A DNA stretch of 64,000 bases from Acetobacteroides hydrogenigenes (GTDB lineage Bacteria > Bacteroidota > Bacteroidia > Bacteroidales > ZOR0009), in assembly GCF_004340205.1 (NCBI RefSeq), contig NZ_SLWB01000019.1, positions 1 to 64,000 on the forward strand, written 5' to 3'. Below, in pieces: positions 34,689-43,789 of this stretch (position 1 is the stretch's first letter; the number at the start of each line of letters is the position of its first letter). The position numbers and the translations under genes are program-made. The notes under the pieces were generated by a model. The model saw only the letters and a program-made list of their open reading frames with translations, searched no databases and was not told the DNA's origin.

Positions 34689-36300
34689 GTTTAGTTTAAA
34701 AAGAAATAATGGGTTTGAATGGTATTGTAATGAAAAGGTTAAAGCCAGAGGTTATGTTATTTGTAATAACATATTATATACAAATGAAGAAATATTAAAG
34801 TGTTTTGAAGATGTTTACTCAAGTAGAGATCTTTCTGTAAAACTAAGAAATGCCAATGGGCAATTTGCAGTTATTATTAATTTAGATAATGAGGTTATTG
34901 CTGCTGTAGATAATTCAAGAAGTATTCCGTTGTTTTATCATGAATGTTTAGACACATTTGTAATCTCTGATTATATTGACGAATCTTTATTTACTCTCTC
35001 GGAAAATTCATTTTGTGATGTTAGCATTAATGAGTTTTTACAGACTGGTTATGTTGTTGGGAATCATACATTGTTAAAAGACTTCTATCAGTTATCTGCT
35101 GGTGAGTATCTTGTATATAATAAAAAAGAAAATTCGTATTCAATATCAAAGTATTACGTTCACAAATCTGATGTTAAAATTGAATGTGCCAAGCAGCAGC
35201 ACTATAAAAATCTTGAAAAGATATCAATTGATGTATTTACTCGATTAATTAAATCTTTAAATGGTCGTACTGCAGTCATTCCTTTAAGTGGTGGTTTTGA
35301 TTCGAGGTATATAGTGTCAATGCTTAAAAAACTTAATTATGAAAATGTCATTTGTTACACATATGGTCGATCAGATAGTTTTGAAGTTGATATATCAAAA
35401 AAAGTTGCTGATACCTTAAAATACAAATGGTATTTTATAAAATACGATGAGGAATCATATAATTCCTTAATTAAAGATAAGGATTTTATAGATTATTTTA
35501 GGTTTGCATCAAACTATTCATCACTTTCTCACTATCAGGATCTTCTTGCTGTTAAGAAGTTACATGAAAAAAAAATGATTCCCCCAGATTCTATTTTTAT
35601 TCCTGGATTTTGTGGCGATTTGCTAGGTGGTAGTTATCTTCCTCAAGAAATATTGTTTAAAAAAGATGTTTCAAAAATAGATATATGTGATTATATTTTT
35701 GATCGACATTTCAATTTAAATTATGAGATAAAAGAGAAGTATTCTAATTTAGTAAAGACTGAAATTGCTTTAACTTTAAAACCATACAATTATACAAATT
35801 CAGAGGATTCTTTAGTAGCAACAAATGATGGTTGGTTTACAGAGCATAAAGCTTCAAAATTTGTTGTTAATGCGGTTAGAGTATTTGAATATTATGGATA
35901 TGAATGGAGACTTCCTTTGTGGGATTGTGATCTGTTAAATTATTGGTATAGTGTACCATATAACTATAAATTGGTTGATAATAAATTGTACAATGATTTT
36001 TTGTTTGATTTTTTATTTATACCGTATCAAATTGATTTTGTTAAGAAATTTACTTCTAATAAAAGAGATGGTATTGTGCGTTTTGTAAAAATGTTATTAC
36101 CATTGTCTTTGTTTTGTCTATATAGAAAGTTTTTTCAATATCAAAGCATAAACAAAAGTGTTAATTCATTTCAAATACTTTTTAATTATTGGGAGAATGA
36201 AGTGGGCAAAAATAATAAGATTAATTTTGATCAAATAAATCAAATTGCTGCGTTTTGGCAGTTGGTGAAAGTTTATAATTTTAAAGAGAACGTTTACTAA
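34678..36300 (+). CDS. Asparagine synthetase-like amidotransferase
   Basis: The 540-residue product has a degenerate N-terminal glutamine-amidotransferase-like half (about 1-180, including NGQFAVIINLDNEVIAAVDN) and a C-terminal ATP-pyrophosphatase domain with the PP-loop AVIPLSGGFDSRYIVSML (about residue 205). The catalytic N-terminal Cys of class II amidotransferases is not at position 2 (MVCRF), so free ammonia or another donor may be used. Related genes in O-antigen loci amidate uronic acids. Since this locus makes a diacetamido-mannuronic acid, a role in amidating it is a reasonable inference. The start at 34678 overlaps the flippase by 11 nt. Confidence 0.75.
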   Translation: MVCRFSLKRNNGFEWYCNEKVKARGYVICNNILYTNEEILKCFEDVYSSRDLSVKLRNANGQFAVIINLDNEVIAAVDNSRSIPLFYHECLDTFVISDYIDESLFTLSENSFCDVSINEFLQTGYVVGNHTLLKDFYQLSAGEYLVYNKKENSYSISKYYVHKSDVKIECAKQQHYKNLEKISIDVFTRLIKSLNGRTAVIPLSGGFDSRYIVSMLKKLNYENVICYTYGRSDSFEVDISKKVADTLKYKWYFIKYDEESYNSLIKDKDFIDYFRFASNYSSLSHYQDLLAVKKLHEKKMIPPDSIFIPGFCGDLLGGSYLPQEILFKKDVSKIDICDYIFDRHFNLNYEIKEKYSNLVKTEIALTLKPYNYTNSEDSLVATNDGWFTEHKASKFVVNAVRVFEYYGYEWRLPLWDCDLLNYWYSVPYNYKLVDNKLYNDFLFDFLFIPYQIDFVKKFTSNKRDGIVRFVKMLLPLSLFCLYRKFFQYQSINKSVNSFQILFNYWENEVGKNNKINFDQINQIAAFWQLVKVYNFKENVY

Positions 36301-37655
36301 TGTATTTATTAATTTCATTATTAGTTTTAATTATATCATTTAAATTATTTAAAATGGCTTCAGGTTCAATGTCTTTGCCAAAATTGAACATGGTGTCGTA
36401 TGCCTTTTATTTACAATTAGTTCTTTATTCTTGGGTAGGTTCTGTATTGGTTGTTTATAATATTGACCATCATTACTCAATAACAAACATTTCAGATCAA
36501 TCAATAAGATTTTATGGCTGGTTATCTGTAATGTATACTATGGTATTTGTACCGATTGGTATTTTAATATCTAAATTATTTTTTACAAAAAAAATTCTTT
36601 TAAATTATTTTGATTGTTTTTTACAAAAAAAACTTGAAACGTCTCTTAGTGAAAACGATTCTTACCTTAAAATATATTTGTACTTATTGTCATTTATATC
36701 TTTGTTTACTTATGTTTATTTGTTGTTTTATATTAAGGAAGTAGGGCTCTATAAGATGTTTACTAGTGCGGATCCTTTGAAGATGTTGATTTTCAGGATT
36801 GATAGTTCAAGAAATTTTCAGGGAAATCAATATTTGATTAATGTTTTTGGTTTAGCATTAACACCTGTATTAGCTTATATTTCATATGGATATTATATGA
36901 TTAGTAAATCTAATAATGATAAATTGTGGTGTGTTTTGATGTTTTTGTTAAGTGTGTTATTTTTAACTTATAATTTGGAAAAGGGGCCGCTAATAACCTT
37001 TGTATTAGGTTATGTATTTGTGTATGTATTGATTAATGGTGGTATTAAGAAACGAACACTCGTTTATCTGTCTATTATTTTATTGGTTGTTTTAATTGTA
37101 TTTTATTTATTTATTACAAATGAAGTTGATATTTTTAAACTTTTTTCGTATAATTCAGGTATTGGCGGACGGATTTTGTTGAGTCAACTATCAGGTTTTT
37201 ATGAATGCCTAGCAATATATCCTCAGCAACATGATTTTTTGGGATTTACTTCTATATCAAAACCAATATCTAATTTAGTTGGTATAGATTTTAATGAAAG
37301 AGCAGCTCGAATAAATATGATGATTATTTATCCAGAAGCTGTGAAAAATGGGATTGTTGGTGTTGGTAATACTTTATTTATAGGTGAAGCTTGGGCTAAT
37401 TTTGGCTTATTAGGAATATTGTTGAGTCCTATTTATGTTGGGGTATGGATTGGAACTATATATAATTATATAATTATACGTAGTAAAAAAACTCCTATAG
37501 TATTAGGGATTTATGCTTATTTATCTGTTTTTGGATCTATGACAGGAGGTTTTAATGATTATATATACTCCCCCGTTTTACTTATAATATTAATGATTTT
37601 GTATTTAATACTTTCTGCAGGTTTTACTTTAAAAAAATATTTGAATGAGTACTAA
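36300..37655 (+). CDS. wzy: Wzy-like O-antigen/capsule polymerase
   Basis: The 451-residue membrane protein has about 10-12 hydrophobic segments and a long central periplasmic region. It has the character of oligosaccharide repeat-unit polymerases (LLSQLSGFYECLAIYPQQHD, LFIGEAWANFGLLGILLSPI). It has very low codon G+C and starts on the stop codon of the previous gene (TAATG). Wzy proteins are too diverse for certain recognition, but no other candidate polymerase is in the locus. Confidence 0.8.
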   Translation: MYLLISLLVLIISFKLFKMASGSMSLPKLNMVSYAFYLQLVLYSWVGSVLVVYNIDHHYSITNISDQSIRFYGWLSVMYTMVFVPIGILISKLFFTKKILLNYFDCFLQKKLETSLSENDSYLKIYLYLLSFISLFTYVYLLFYIKEVGLYKMFTSADPLKMLIFRIDSSRNFQGNQYLINVFGLALTPVLAYISYGYYMISKSNNDKLWCVLMFLLSVLFLTYNLEKGPLITFVLGYVFVYVLINGGIKKRTLVYLSIILLVVLIVFYLFITNEVDIFKLFSYNSGIGGRILLSQLSGFYECLAIYPQQHDFLGFTSISKPISNLVGIDFNERAARINMMIIYPEAVKNGIVGVGNTLFIGEAWANFGLLGILLSPIYVGVWIGTIYNYIIIRSKKTPIVLGIYAYLSVFGSMTGGFNDYIYSPVLLIILMILYLILSAGFTLKKYLNEY

Positions 37656-38748
37656 TAAACGGATGATATTTCATCTTCCAGATTTTATTGATTTTAATAA
37701 TCCAATTTCTGGAAGTCAGGTGCGACCTTTGAAATTAATTAATGCTTTTAAAGAGATTGGATATAATGTTGATGTTGTTTGTGGATATGGTAATGAAAGG
37801 AAGCAAAAAATAAAAAAAGTTAAACAGAAAATTAAAAATGGAGTTATATATGACTTTGTTTATTCAGAGTCATCAACTACTCCTACTTTGTTGACTGAAA
37901 AATGTCATCTTCCAATTTTCCCTTTCCTTGATTTTAGTTTTCTATTCTTTTGTAAAAGAAATAAATTAAAGATAGCCCTATTTTATAGAGATATATATTG
38001 GAATTTTGATTTTTTTAAGAAAAATATTTATTTTATTAAATATTTATATTTAAGATTTTTTTATTTGCTTGATCTTCGTATCTATAATAGAATAGTTGAT
38101 GTACTTTTTTTACCATCTTTGCGTATGAAGGATTTTATCCCATATAAATTTGATATTACAATTGACGAATTACCTCCAGGTGTAGATAAAATTGAAGATA
38201 AGCATTTGATTAAAAACAAGAACTTAAATAAATTGCAGTTGATATATGTTGGTGATATAAGTGAATTATATAGAATCGATTTGTTGATGAAATCAATTAG
38301 TTGTGATTATAAATTGAATGTCTGTTGTAGAAAAGTTGATTGGGATAAGAATTTTGATTATTATAGAACTTTTTTGAATTCTAATATTCGAATTTTGCAT
38401 TATAGTGGGGAGATGTTGAAAGAAATATATTTAACTAATGATATTGCTTGTTTGTTTATTGAGCCGTCTTTGTATCGTTCTTTTTCTGTTCCTGTGAAAT
38501 TTTTTGAATATTTATCTTTTGAATTACCTGTAATTGGAGTAAAAGGCAATACTATTGCCGATTTTATTGATAAATATAATGTTGGTTGGACGATAAATTA
38601 TTCTGAAAATGAATTAAATGATTTGTTGTTGTATTTAAAATGTAATCCAGATGCTATTAAAGAAAAAGTAGATAACATAAAGCGGATAATGCATAAAATC
38701 ACATGGCATCAAAGGGCGTTACGAGTTAAAAATTTATTGTTAAATTGA
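37645..38748 (+). CDS. Glycosyltransferase, GT4-like
   Basis: The 367-residue protein has a GT-B layout: an N-terminal half with SGSQVRPLKLINAFKEIGYN and a C-terminal half with LIYVGDISELYRIDLLMKSI (about 200-220) and FFEYLSFELPVIGVKGNT (about 285-302), the Glu-containing donor-binding segment of group 4 enzymes. Sugar specificity is unknown. It overlaps the polymerase gene by 11 nt and is followed 2 nt later by a small GNAT-like gene. Confidence 0.75.
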   Translation: MSTNKRMIFHLPDFIDFNNPISGSQVRPLKLINAFKEIGYNVDVVCGYGNERKQKIKKVKQKIKNGVIYDFVYSESSTTPTLLTEKCHLPIFPFLDFSFLFFCKRNKLKIALFYRDIYWNFDFFKKNIYFIKYLYLRFFYLLDLRIYNRIVDVLFLPSLRMKDFIPYKFDITIDELPPGVDKIEDKHLIKNKNLNKLQLIYVGDISELYRIDLLMKSISCDYKLNVCCRKVDWDKNFDYYRTFLNSNIRILHYSGEMLKEIYLTNDIACLFIEPSLYRSFSVPVKFFEYLSFELPVIGVKGNTIADFIDKYNVGWTINYSENELNDLLLYLKCNPDAIKEKVDNIKRIMHKITWHQRALRVKNLLLN

Positions 38749-38749
38749 T

Positions 38750-39322
38750 ATGATGTTTAAATTGAGAGTAATATTTGAATATTTTTTTAATAAAATTTAT
38801 TCAAATGACGAATTGCTTGTGTATAAATATGTCAGGAGTGATTCACTTGAATTATTAGATGAAATTACCATTGAAAAAGTTAGTGATAAAAATATAAAAG
38901 AATTGGCATTGTTTGAAGATAAAGAAAAAATAGATTGGTTAAATAGTAAGATTTTAAAAGGGAATGACGGTTACATAGCTTTCTATAATGGTATCTGTTG
39001 TCATAGGTCTTGGGTATTATTTGGACCTTATAATGAAGACATTCATTTTTCATATAAATTAGATCTTAAAAGTAATGAATGTTTGATACATTACTGTGAA
39101 ACAAATCCAAAATTTCGAGGTCTAGGAATATATCCTTATGTTTTGAAATATATATGCAATAAATATCCTGATTTGGATAAAATTATTGTTGTAAATAAAA
39201 AAAACATTCCTTCTATAAAAGGGATTGAAAAGGCTTGTTTTATTTTGCAATATTCTTTTAAAATAAAGACTATTCTATTTTTTTCTAAAATCATTAAAAA
39301 TGAAGATATTGTTACTTGCTGA
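38750..39322 (+). CDS. GNAT-like N-acyltransferase
   Basis: The 190-residue protein contains a GNAT motif A-like segment, NPKFRGLGIYPYVLKYIC (about 123-140), with the R/QxxGxG/A pattern for CoA binding, and GYIAFYNGICCHRSWVLFGP upstream. The C-terminal helix-strand pair IIVVNKKNIPSIKGIEKACF follows the same fold. It may acylate a sugar or amino sugar, but the substrate is unknown. It overlaps the following glycosyltransferase by 23 nt. Confidence 0.6.
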   Translation: MMFKLRVIFEYFFNKIYSNDELLVYKYVRSDSLELLDEITIEKVSDKNIKELALFEDKEKIDWLNSKILKGNDGYIAFYNGICCHRSWVLFGPYNEDIHFSYKLDLKSNECLIHYCETNPKFRGLGIYPYVLKYICNKYPDLDKIIVVNKKNIPSIKGIEKACFILQYSFKIKTILFFSKIIKNEDIVTC

Positions 39323-40406
39323 TGCAAGTGCCTCTCATATTATTAATTGGGCTAATTCTTTGTCTAATCAGGGTTGTGAAATTGATGTTTTTTCATTTAC
39401 ATATGTTTCACCTGAAAAATATTCTGAAAATGTTAGAATATTTAACTGCAATATTAAAAAGGCGAAAACAAATATTAAAGGATTTAATCTGTATAAATTG
39501 AGTTATGCTTTTTTTTTATGGAAACTTTATAGATTACTTATTCTTAATAAGTATGATATCATTCATGCACATTATGCTACTAGTTATGGATTTGTATTAT
39601 CATTGCTAAGACATAAAAGAAAAATATTATCGTTTTGGGGATCTGATGTCTTTACGTTTCCTAAAAAATCTATTTTTCATAAGTATATTCTTAAACATAA
39701 TATAAAATCGGCTGATATAATTCTATCTACAAGTAACTCTATGAAACTAGAATTACATAAATATACGAATAAGGATGTATTTGTAACGCCGTTTGGTATT
39801 AATACTCAAAGATTTTGCATGAAAAATGTAAGAAAAATTGATGCAGAATATGTTGTAGGAACAGTTAAATTTATAGAAAAAACATATGGAACTGATTATC
39901 TGATTAAAATGTTTAATATTTTAAAATATAGAAACCCTACGAAAAACATAAAATTATTGATTGTTGGAGGATATAATGATGAAAATTTTTATAATGAAAT
40001 ATTAGAATTAATATCTAGTTCAAATTATAAAAAAGATATTATTTTAACAGGTGTAGTTGATTATGAATATGTAGTTGATTACTATAATTCTTTAGATGTT
40101 TTTATTACCTTATCACGACAAGAAAGTTTTGGAGTTTCTGCATTGGAAGCTCAATCATGTGGAATTCCCGTTGTAGTTTCTACAGTTGGGGGACTGCCTG
40201 AAGTAGTTAAAGATGGAGTTACAGGTTATATTGTAGATAATTGCAATGTAGAAGAAGCTGCTAAAAAGGTGGAAGATCTTTTGTTTAATCCCAATAAAGC
40301 ATTATTAAAGGAAAAGTGTCGGGAATTTGTTGCTCAAAAATACAATTGGAATATTTCTGTTGAAAATATGATTAAGATTTATAATGATATCTATGAAGAT
40401 CTATAG
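39300..40406 (+). CDS. Glycosyltransferase, GT4 family
   Basis: The 368-residue GT-B enzyme has ADIILSTSNSMKLELHKY, VVGTVKFIEKTYGTDYLIKM and the strong EX7E-type donor site ESFGVSALEAQSCGIPVVVS (about 275-294), followed by TVGGLPEVVKDGVTGYIV. It is a retaining GT4 glycosyltransferase of unknown donor. It overlaps both neighbours by 23 nt, indicating tight translational coupling within the A+T-rich block. Confidence 0.88.
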   Translation: MKILLLADASASHIINWANSLSNQGCEIDVFSFTYVSPEKYSENVRIFNCNIKKAKTNIKGFNLYKLSYAFFLWKLYRLLILNKYDIIHAHYATSYGFVLSLLRHKRKILSFWGSDVFTFPKKSIFHKYILKHNIKSADIILSTSNSMKLELHKYTNKDVFVTPFGINTQRFCMKNVRKIDAEYVVGTVKFIEKTYGTDYLIKMFNILKYRNPTKNIKLLIVGGYNDENFYNEILELISSSNYKKDIILTGVVDYEYVVDYYNSLDVFITLSRQESFGVSALEAQSCGIPVVVSTVGGLPEVVKDGVTGYIVDNCNVEEAAKKVEDLLFNPNKALLKEKCREFVAQKYNWNISVENMIKIYNDIYEDL

Positions 40407-41151
40407 AATTATAAAATGGTTTCATTTTCAGTTTAGATTTATAAAGGGGATTTTATGCTCTTTGTTTATACCTAATAAGATTAAACGTTTAGAATTTTGT
40501 AAAGAGTTGACTTTTTCAAATACTGATAAAGTTCTTATTTTAGTTCCACATTTTGATGATGAGATTTTAGCATGTTCTGGTTTAATTTATTATTGTTTGA
40601 AAAGTGGTATTGACCTAAATATTTTATATATAAGTGATGGTGCTAGAGGAGGAGTTAAGAACTGCAAGTCAGATTTTTTATATTCAAAAAAAAGAAGTCA
40701 AGAAAGTATTTTGGCTCTTAATGATTTAAAAAGTAATAATAATTGGTTAAGTATTAATTATTTGGATATACCAGACCAACAGATTTCAAATAGAATTCGT
40801 GATGTTTTAGATGCAGTTTCTAAAATTGAATTTAATGCTATTTTTGTACCTTATTCAAATGATCCTCATCCTGATCATAAATCTCTTTTTCAGATTTCAG
40901 ATTCTATTTTAAATCATAAACATGTAGAAAGGTATGAGTATTATGTTCACTCAAATCAAATTGATTATTCGAACGTAACTCATTTTTCAGTTGCTCCTTT
41001 TGGAAAAGTGACTAGGGCTCTATATCGGTTTAAAACTCAGATTTATATCGATTTTGACAATGAGTTAATAAATCGTCGTAAGGGTAATAAGTATTATACT
41101 TTTTATAAATCAACAGTAATGCAGAATGGAGTTAAGGGAAGTTGCAACTAA
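40384..41151 (+). CDS. PIG-L/LmbE-family deacetylase
   Basis: The 255-residue protein has the zinc-site motif PHFDDE in VLILVPHFDDEILACSG (about 49-65), the DGARGG turn and the second metal motif PHPDHKSLF (about 160-168). Such enzymes remove N-acetyl groups from GlcNAc-type sugars or their conjugates. In this locus it could free an amino group that the following acyltransferase-like gene modifies. It overlaps the next gene by 26 nt. Confidence 0.85.
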   Translation: MISMKIYRIIKWFHFQFRFIKGILCSLFIPNKIKRLEFCKELTFSNTDKVLILVPHFDDEILACSGLIYYCLKSGIDLNILYISDGARGGVKNCKSDFLYSKKRSQESILALNDLKSNNNWLSINYLDIPDQQISNRIRDVLDAVSKIEFNAIFVPYSNDPHPDHKSLFQISDSILNHKHVERYEYYVHSNQIDYSNVTHFSVAPFGKVTRALYRFKTQIYIDFDNELINRRKGNKYYTFYKSTVMQNGVKGSCN

Positions 41152-42094
41152 TGAACTAGATTATTTATTCGATTTAGCAGATAAATATGGTACTGTTTTT
41201 TCAAGTAAAAGATGGATCGATTTATATAATGCTGAAAATGTTTTAAAATTGGGATATTATGAAAATGATGGTAAATTGATAGGTGGAGTGTTTCTTTACA
41301 AAAGAAAAACTTTAATTGGGAATCTGTTGCTAGGTTTTCCTTTTAGTCCACATGTGGATATTTTCTTTGAAAAAGAAAATAAAAATAATTCGAAACGGAA
41401 TTCGTTCATTAAACAATTAACAACACTTCTTGTTAATTATGTAAATAATCAAAATATTATTCTGTTTTCAGTTGCATTTAATCCAAACTATAAAGATTTA
41501 CAACCTTTTTTATGGAATAATTACAAAGTTTCTTTGCTTTATACTTATAAAATCGACTTGGGACTTTCATTAAGTGAAATAGAAAAACTTTATTCACCAG
41601 AGAGACGAAATGATATAAAAAAAGCAAAAAGAGACAATGTTATAATTAAAAAAACAGATGACTATGAAGTTTTATTAAAGTTAATAAAAAATACTTTTAA
41701 TAGGCAAAGTAAAAGCGTTGATATATATTTTATTGAAAAATTGCTGACTAATTATAATCATAATAATTCATTTATTTTTACAGCTTTTGATAAAGATGGG
41801 GTAGAACTTTCCTCGTGTTTTTTTATTTACGATAGGAATACCGTATATTATTTATTGAGTGGTTATAATAATGATTTAAAACATCATGGTGCAGGTCCCT
41901 TATGTATTGATGAAGCTATAAAGTATTCAAAATTATTAGGGCTGAAGTTTTTTGATTTTGAAGGATCAATGCAACCTCAAATTGAAAAGTATTTTAGAGG
42001 TTTTGGTGGTGATTTAGTTTATTACCCATATGTAAATAAAAGTTTTTTGCTTTTTGAAGTTCTTTTAAAATTTAAAAAAAGGAGATTGTTCTAA
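41126..42094 (+). CDS. FemAB/GNAT-like acyltransferase
   Basis: The 322-residue protein has two GNAT-like lobes in the style of FemAB-related proteins: FDLADKYGTVFSSKRWIDLY at the N-terminus, SPERRNDIKKAKRDNVIIKK in the middle and GAGPLCIDEAIKYSKLLGLK followed by FFDFEGSMQPQIEKYFRGFG at the C-terminus. Such proteins transfer amino acids from aminoacyl-tRNA or acyl groups from CoA. Because it follows a deacetylase gene, re-acylation of an amino sugar is an attractive but unproven role. It shares its stop codon with the next gene's start. Confidence 0.65.
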   Translation: MELREVATNELDYLFDLADKYGTVFSSKRWIDLYNAENVLKLGYYENDGKLIGGVFLYKRKTLIGNLLLGFPFSPHVDIFFEKENKNNSKRNSFIKQLTTLLVNYVNNQNIILFSVAFNPNYKDLQPFLWNNYKVSLLYTYKIDLGLSLSEIEKLYSPERRNDIKKAKRDNVIIKKTDDYEVLLKLIKNTFNRQSKSVDIYFIEKLLTNYNHNNSFIFTAFDKDGVELSSCFFIYDRNTVYYLLSGYNNDLKHHGAGPLCIDEAIKYSKLLGLKFFDFEGSMQPQIEKYFRGFGGDLVYYPYVNKSFLLFEVLLKFKKRRLF

Positions 42095-42906
42095 TGAAGG
42101 TTATAGTTTCTCATGATATTGATCATTTGTCTGTAACAGATCATTTTAAGGATTTGATTTTACCCAAGTTTTTGATCCGTAATTTTATTGAATTAATTAC
42201 GGGGCATCTATCAAAAAAGGAATTTTTTGATAGATTTTTCAAGTTGTTTCTTAATAAATGGCAAAATATTAAAGAAATTCATGCCTTTAATTTAAAAAAT
42301 GGGGTTAAAGAAACTTTTTTTATTGGGGTTAATAATGGGAAAGGATTATCATATTCTTTTAAGAAAGCAAGAAAATGGATTGAATTTTTTCATGAAAATA
42401 AAATTCAAGTAGGTGTTCATGGAATTAATTATAGAAATTATGAAGATATTACGATAGAGTTTGAAAAATTCAAATCTATAATTAAAGATGTTGATTTTGG
42501 TATTAGAATGCATTATTTGAGAACAAATGAAAGTACATTCAAAAATCTAAGTGCTGTTGGTTATATGTATGATAGTTCTTTAATGATGATTAAAGATGTA
42601 TACAAAATTGGTAATATGTATGAATTCCCTTTACATATAATGGATGGTGTAGTTTGTGGAAACCGAAAATTCAGTGATGTTTCAATTGAAGAGGCTAAAT
42701 TGAGAACAATAAATATCATTCAAAAAGCAAAAGAAGAGCAAGTTCAATATCTAACAGTTTTGTTTCATGATAGATATTTTGATGATAGTTTTTCTTTGTG
42801 GAAAGATTGGTATATTTGGTTGATTAAATTTTTAAAAGATCAGGGTTTTGAGTTTATCTCATATGTTGACGCTATTAAAGAAATAGAAAGTAATGAATGC
42901 AAGTGA
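42094..42906 (+). CDS. Polysaccharide deacetylase-like (NodB-fold) protein
   Basis: The 270-residue protein begins MKVIVSHDIDHLSVTDHFKD, where the SHDIDH motif resembles the catalytic Asp and metal ligands of NodB-fold deacetylases. GVHGINYRNYEDITIEFEKF (about 110-129) and TVLFHDRYFDDSFSLWKDWY near the C-terminus resemble later motifs. It may remove acetyl groups from the polymer or an intermediate. It is the second deacetylase-like gene within 2 kb, alternating with acyltransferase-like genes, and overlaps the next gene by 14 nt. Confidence 0.7.
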   Translation: MKVIVSHDIDHLSVTDHFKDLILPKFLIRNFIELITGHLSKKEFFDRFFKLFLNKWQNIKEIHAFNLKNGVKETFFIGVNNGKGLSYSFKKARKWIEFFHENKIQVGVHGINYRNYEDITIEFEKFKSIIKDVDFGIRMHYLRTNESTFKNLSAVGYMYDSSLMMIKDVYKIGNMYEFPLHIMDGVVCGNRKFSDVSIEEAKLRTINIIQKAKEEQVQYLTVLFHDRYFDDSFSLWKDWYIWLIKFLKDQGFEFISYVDAIKEIESNECK

Positions 42907-43789
42907 TTTTGTTGAATTAAACAAAAAAATGGGGCACAATATTTTAACAATTAGTAATCAAAGTTGGATTGTTAGAGATGATAAAAGTGCTATTTCTATA
43001 CCTTCATTAGATAATATTTTTCCTTCAAGAGAAGAATTGAATTTATTAAAAAAAAGAGTTAGGTATGCATTATTTAAGACCGAAGTACCTTTTTTTTATA
43101 ATTCTAGTGAATTTTTATTTGTTGGTGAATCTTATGATATTAATTTGTTCAATTCTAAGGTTCGAAATCAAATACGAAAAGGTCTTAAATCCTGTATAAT
43201 TAAAAATCCTACTTTAATTGATCTTTATGAGAGAGGATTGTATTTGAATATTGAAACACTCAAAAGACATAATAGGAGTGTGGACTATTTGCAAAATAAG
43301 AAGAAATGGTCATCTTATATTGAAATATTAAAAAATACTTCTGATGTGACTATTAAAGGTGCTTATATAAATGACAAATTAATTGGTTATATCATTTTTA
43401 TTTTTGTGAATGGGAAATATTATATTTATCATCCTTTTATGGATAAAGAGTATTCTTCTTGTTATCCTATGAATACGATTTTATATACGTTTATAAATGA
43501 AATAATAACAAAGGAAGGGAGCATTAATATCTCATATGGTTTATCATCTTTTTTGGAGAAAGAAGGGCTTGATCATTTTAAGAAGGGTATGCTTTTTGAT
43601 GAAGTAAAATGTACTAGAATATTACTTTTGTCTGATTTTTATTCTTTGTTTATTAATAGATATGTGTATAAAATAATATCTGTATTAAGTAAGTTCCGAT
43701 TATTGCAATCTAAATTGTATGATAAATATGTTCACTTATATAAAGAACGGACTATTTATTATGCATATTTAAAATATATTTCCAAATGA
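42893..43789 (+). CDS. FemAB-like protein of unknown substrate
   Basis: The 298-residue protein looks like a GNAT-fold/FemAB relative: NSKVRNQIRKGLKSCIIKNP (about 88-107, an Arg/Lys-rich segment common after the first lobe), GAYINDKLIGYIIFIFVNGK (about 160-179) and ISYGLSSFLEKEGLDHFKKG (about 216-235). No close family could be named. Its context suggests modification of an amino sugar. It overlaps the preceding deacetylase-like gene and ends where the next DegT-like gene begins. Confidence 0.55.
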   Translation: MNASDFVELNKKMGHNILTISNQSWIVRDDKSAISIPSLDNIFPSREELNLLKKRVRYALFKTEVPFFYNSSEFLFVGESYDINLFNSKVRNQIRKGLKSCIIKNPTLIDLYERGLYLNIETLKRHNRSVDYLQNKKKWSSYIEILKNTSDVTIKGAYINDKLIGYIIFIFVNGKYYIYHPFMDKEYSSCYPMNTILYTFINEIITKEGSINISYGLSSFLEKEGLDHFKKGMLFDEVKCTRILLLSDFYSLFINRYVYKIISVLSKFRLLQSKLYDKYVHLYKERTIYYAYLKYISK

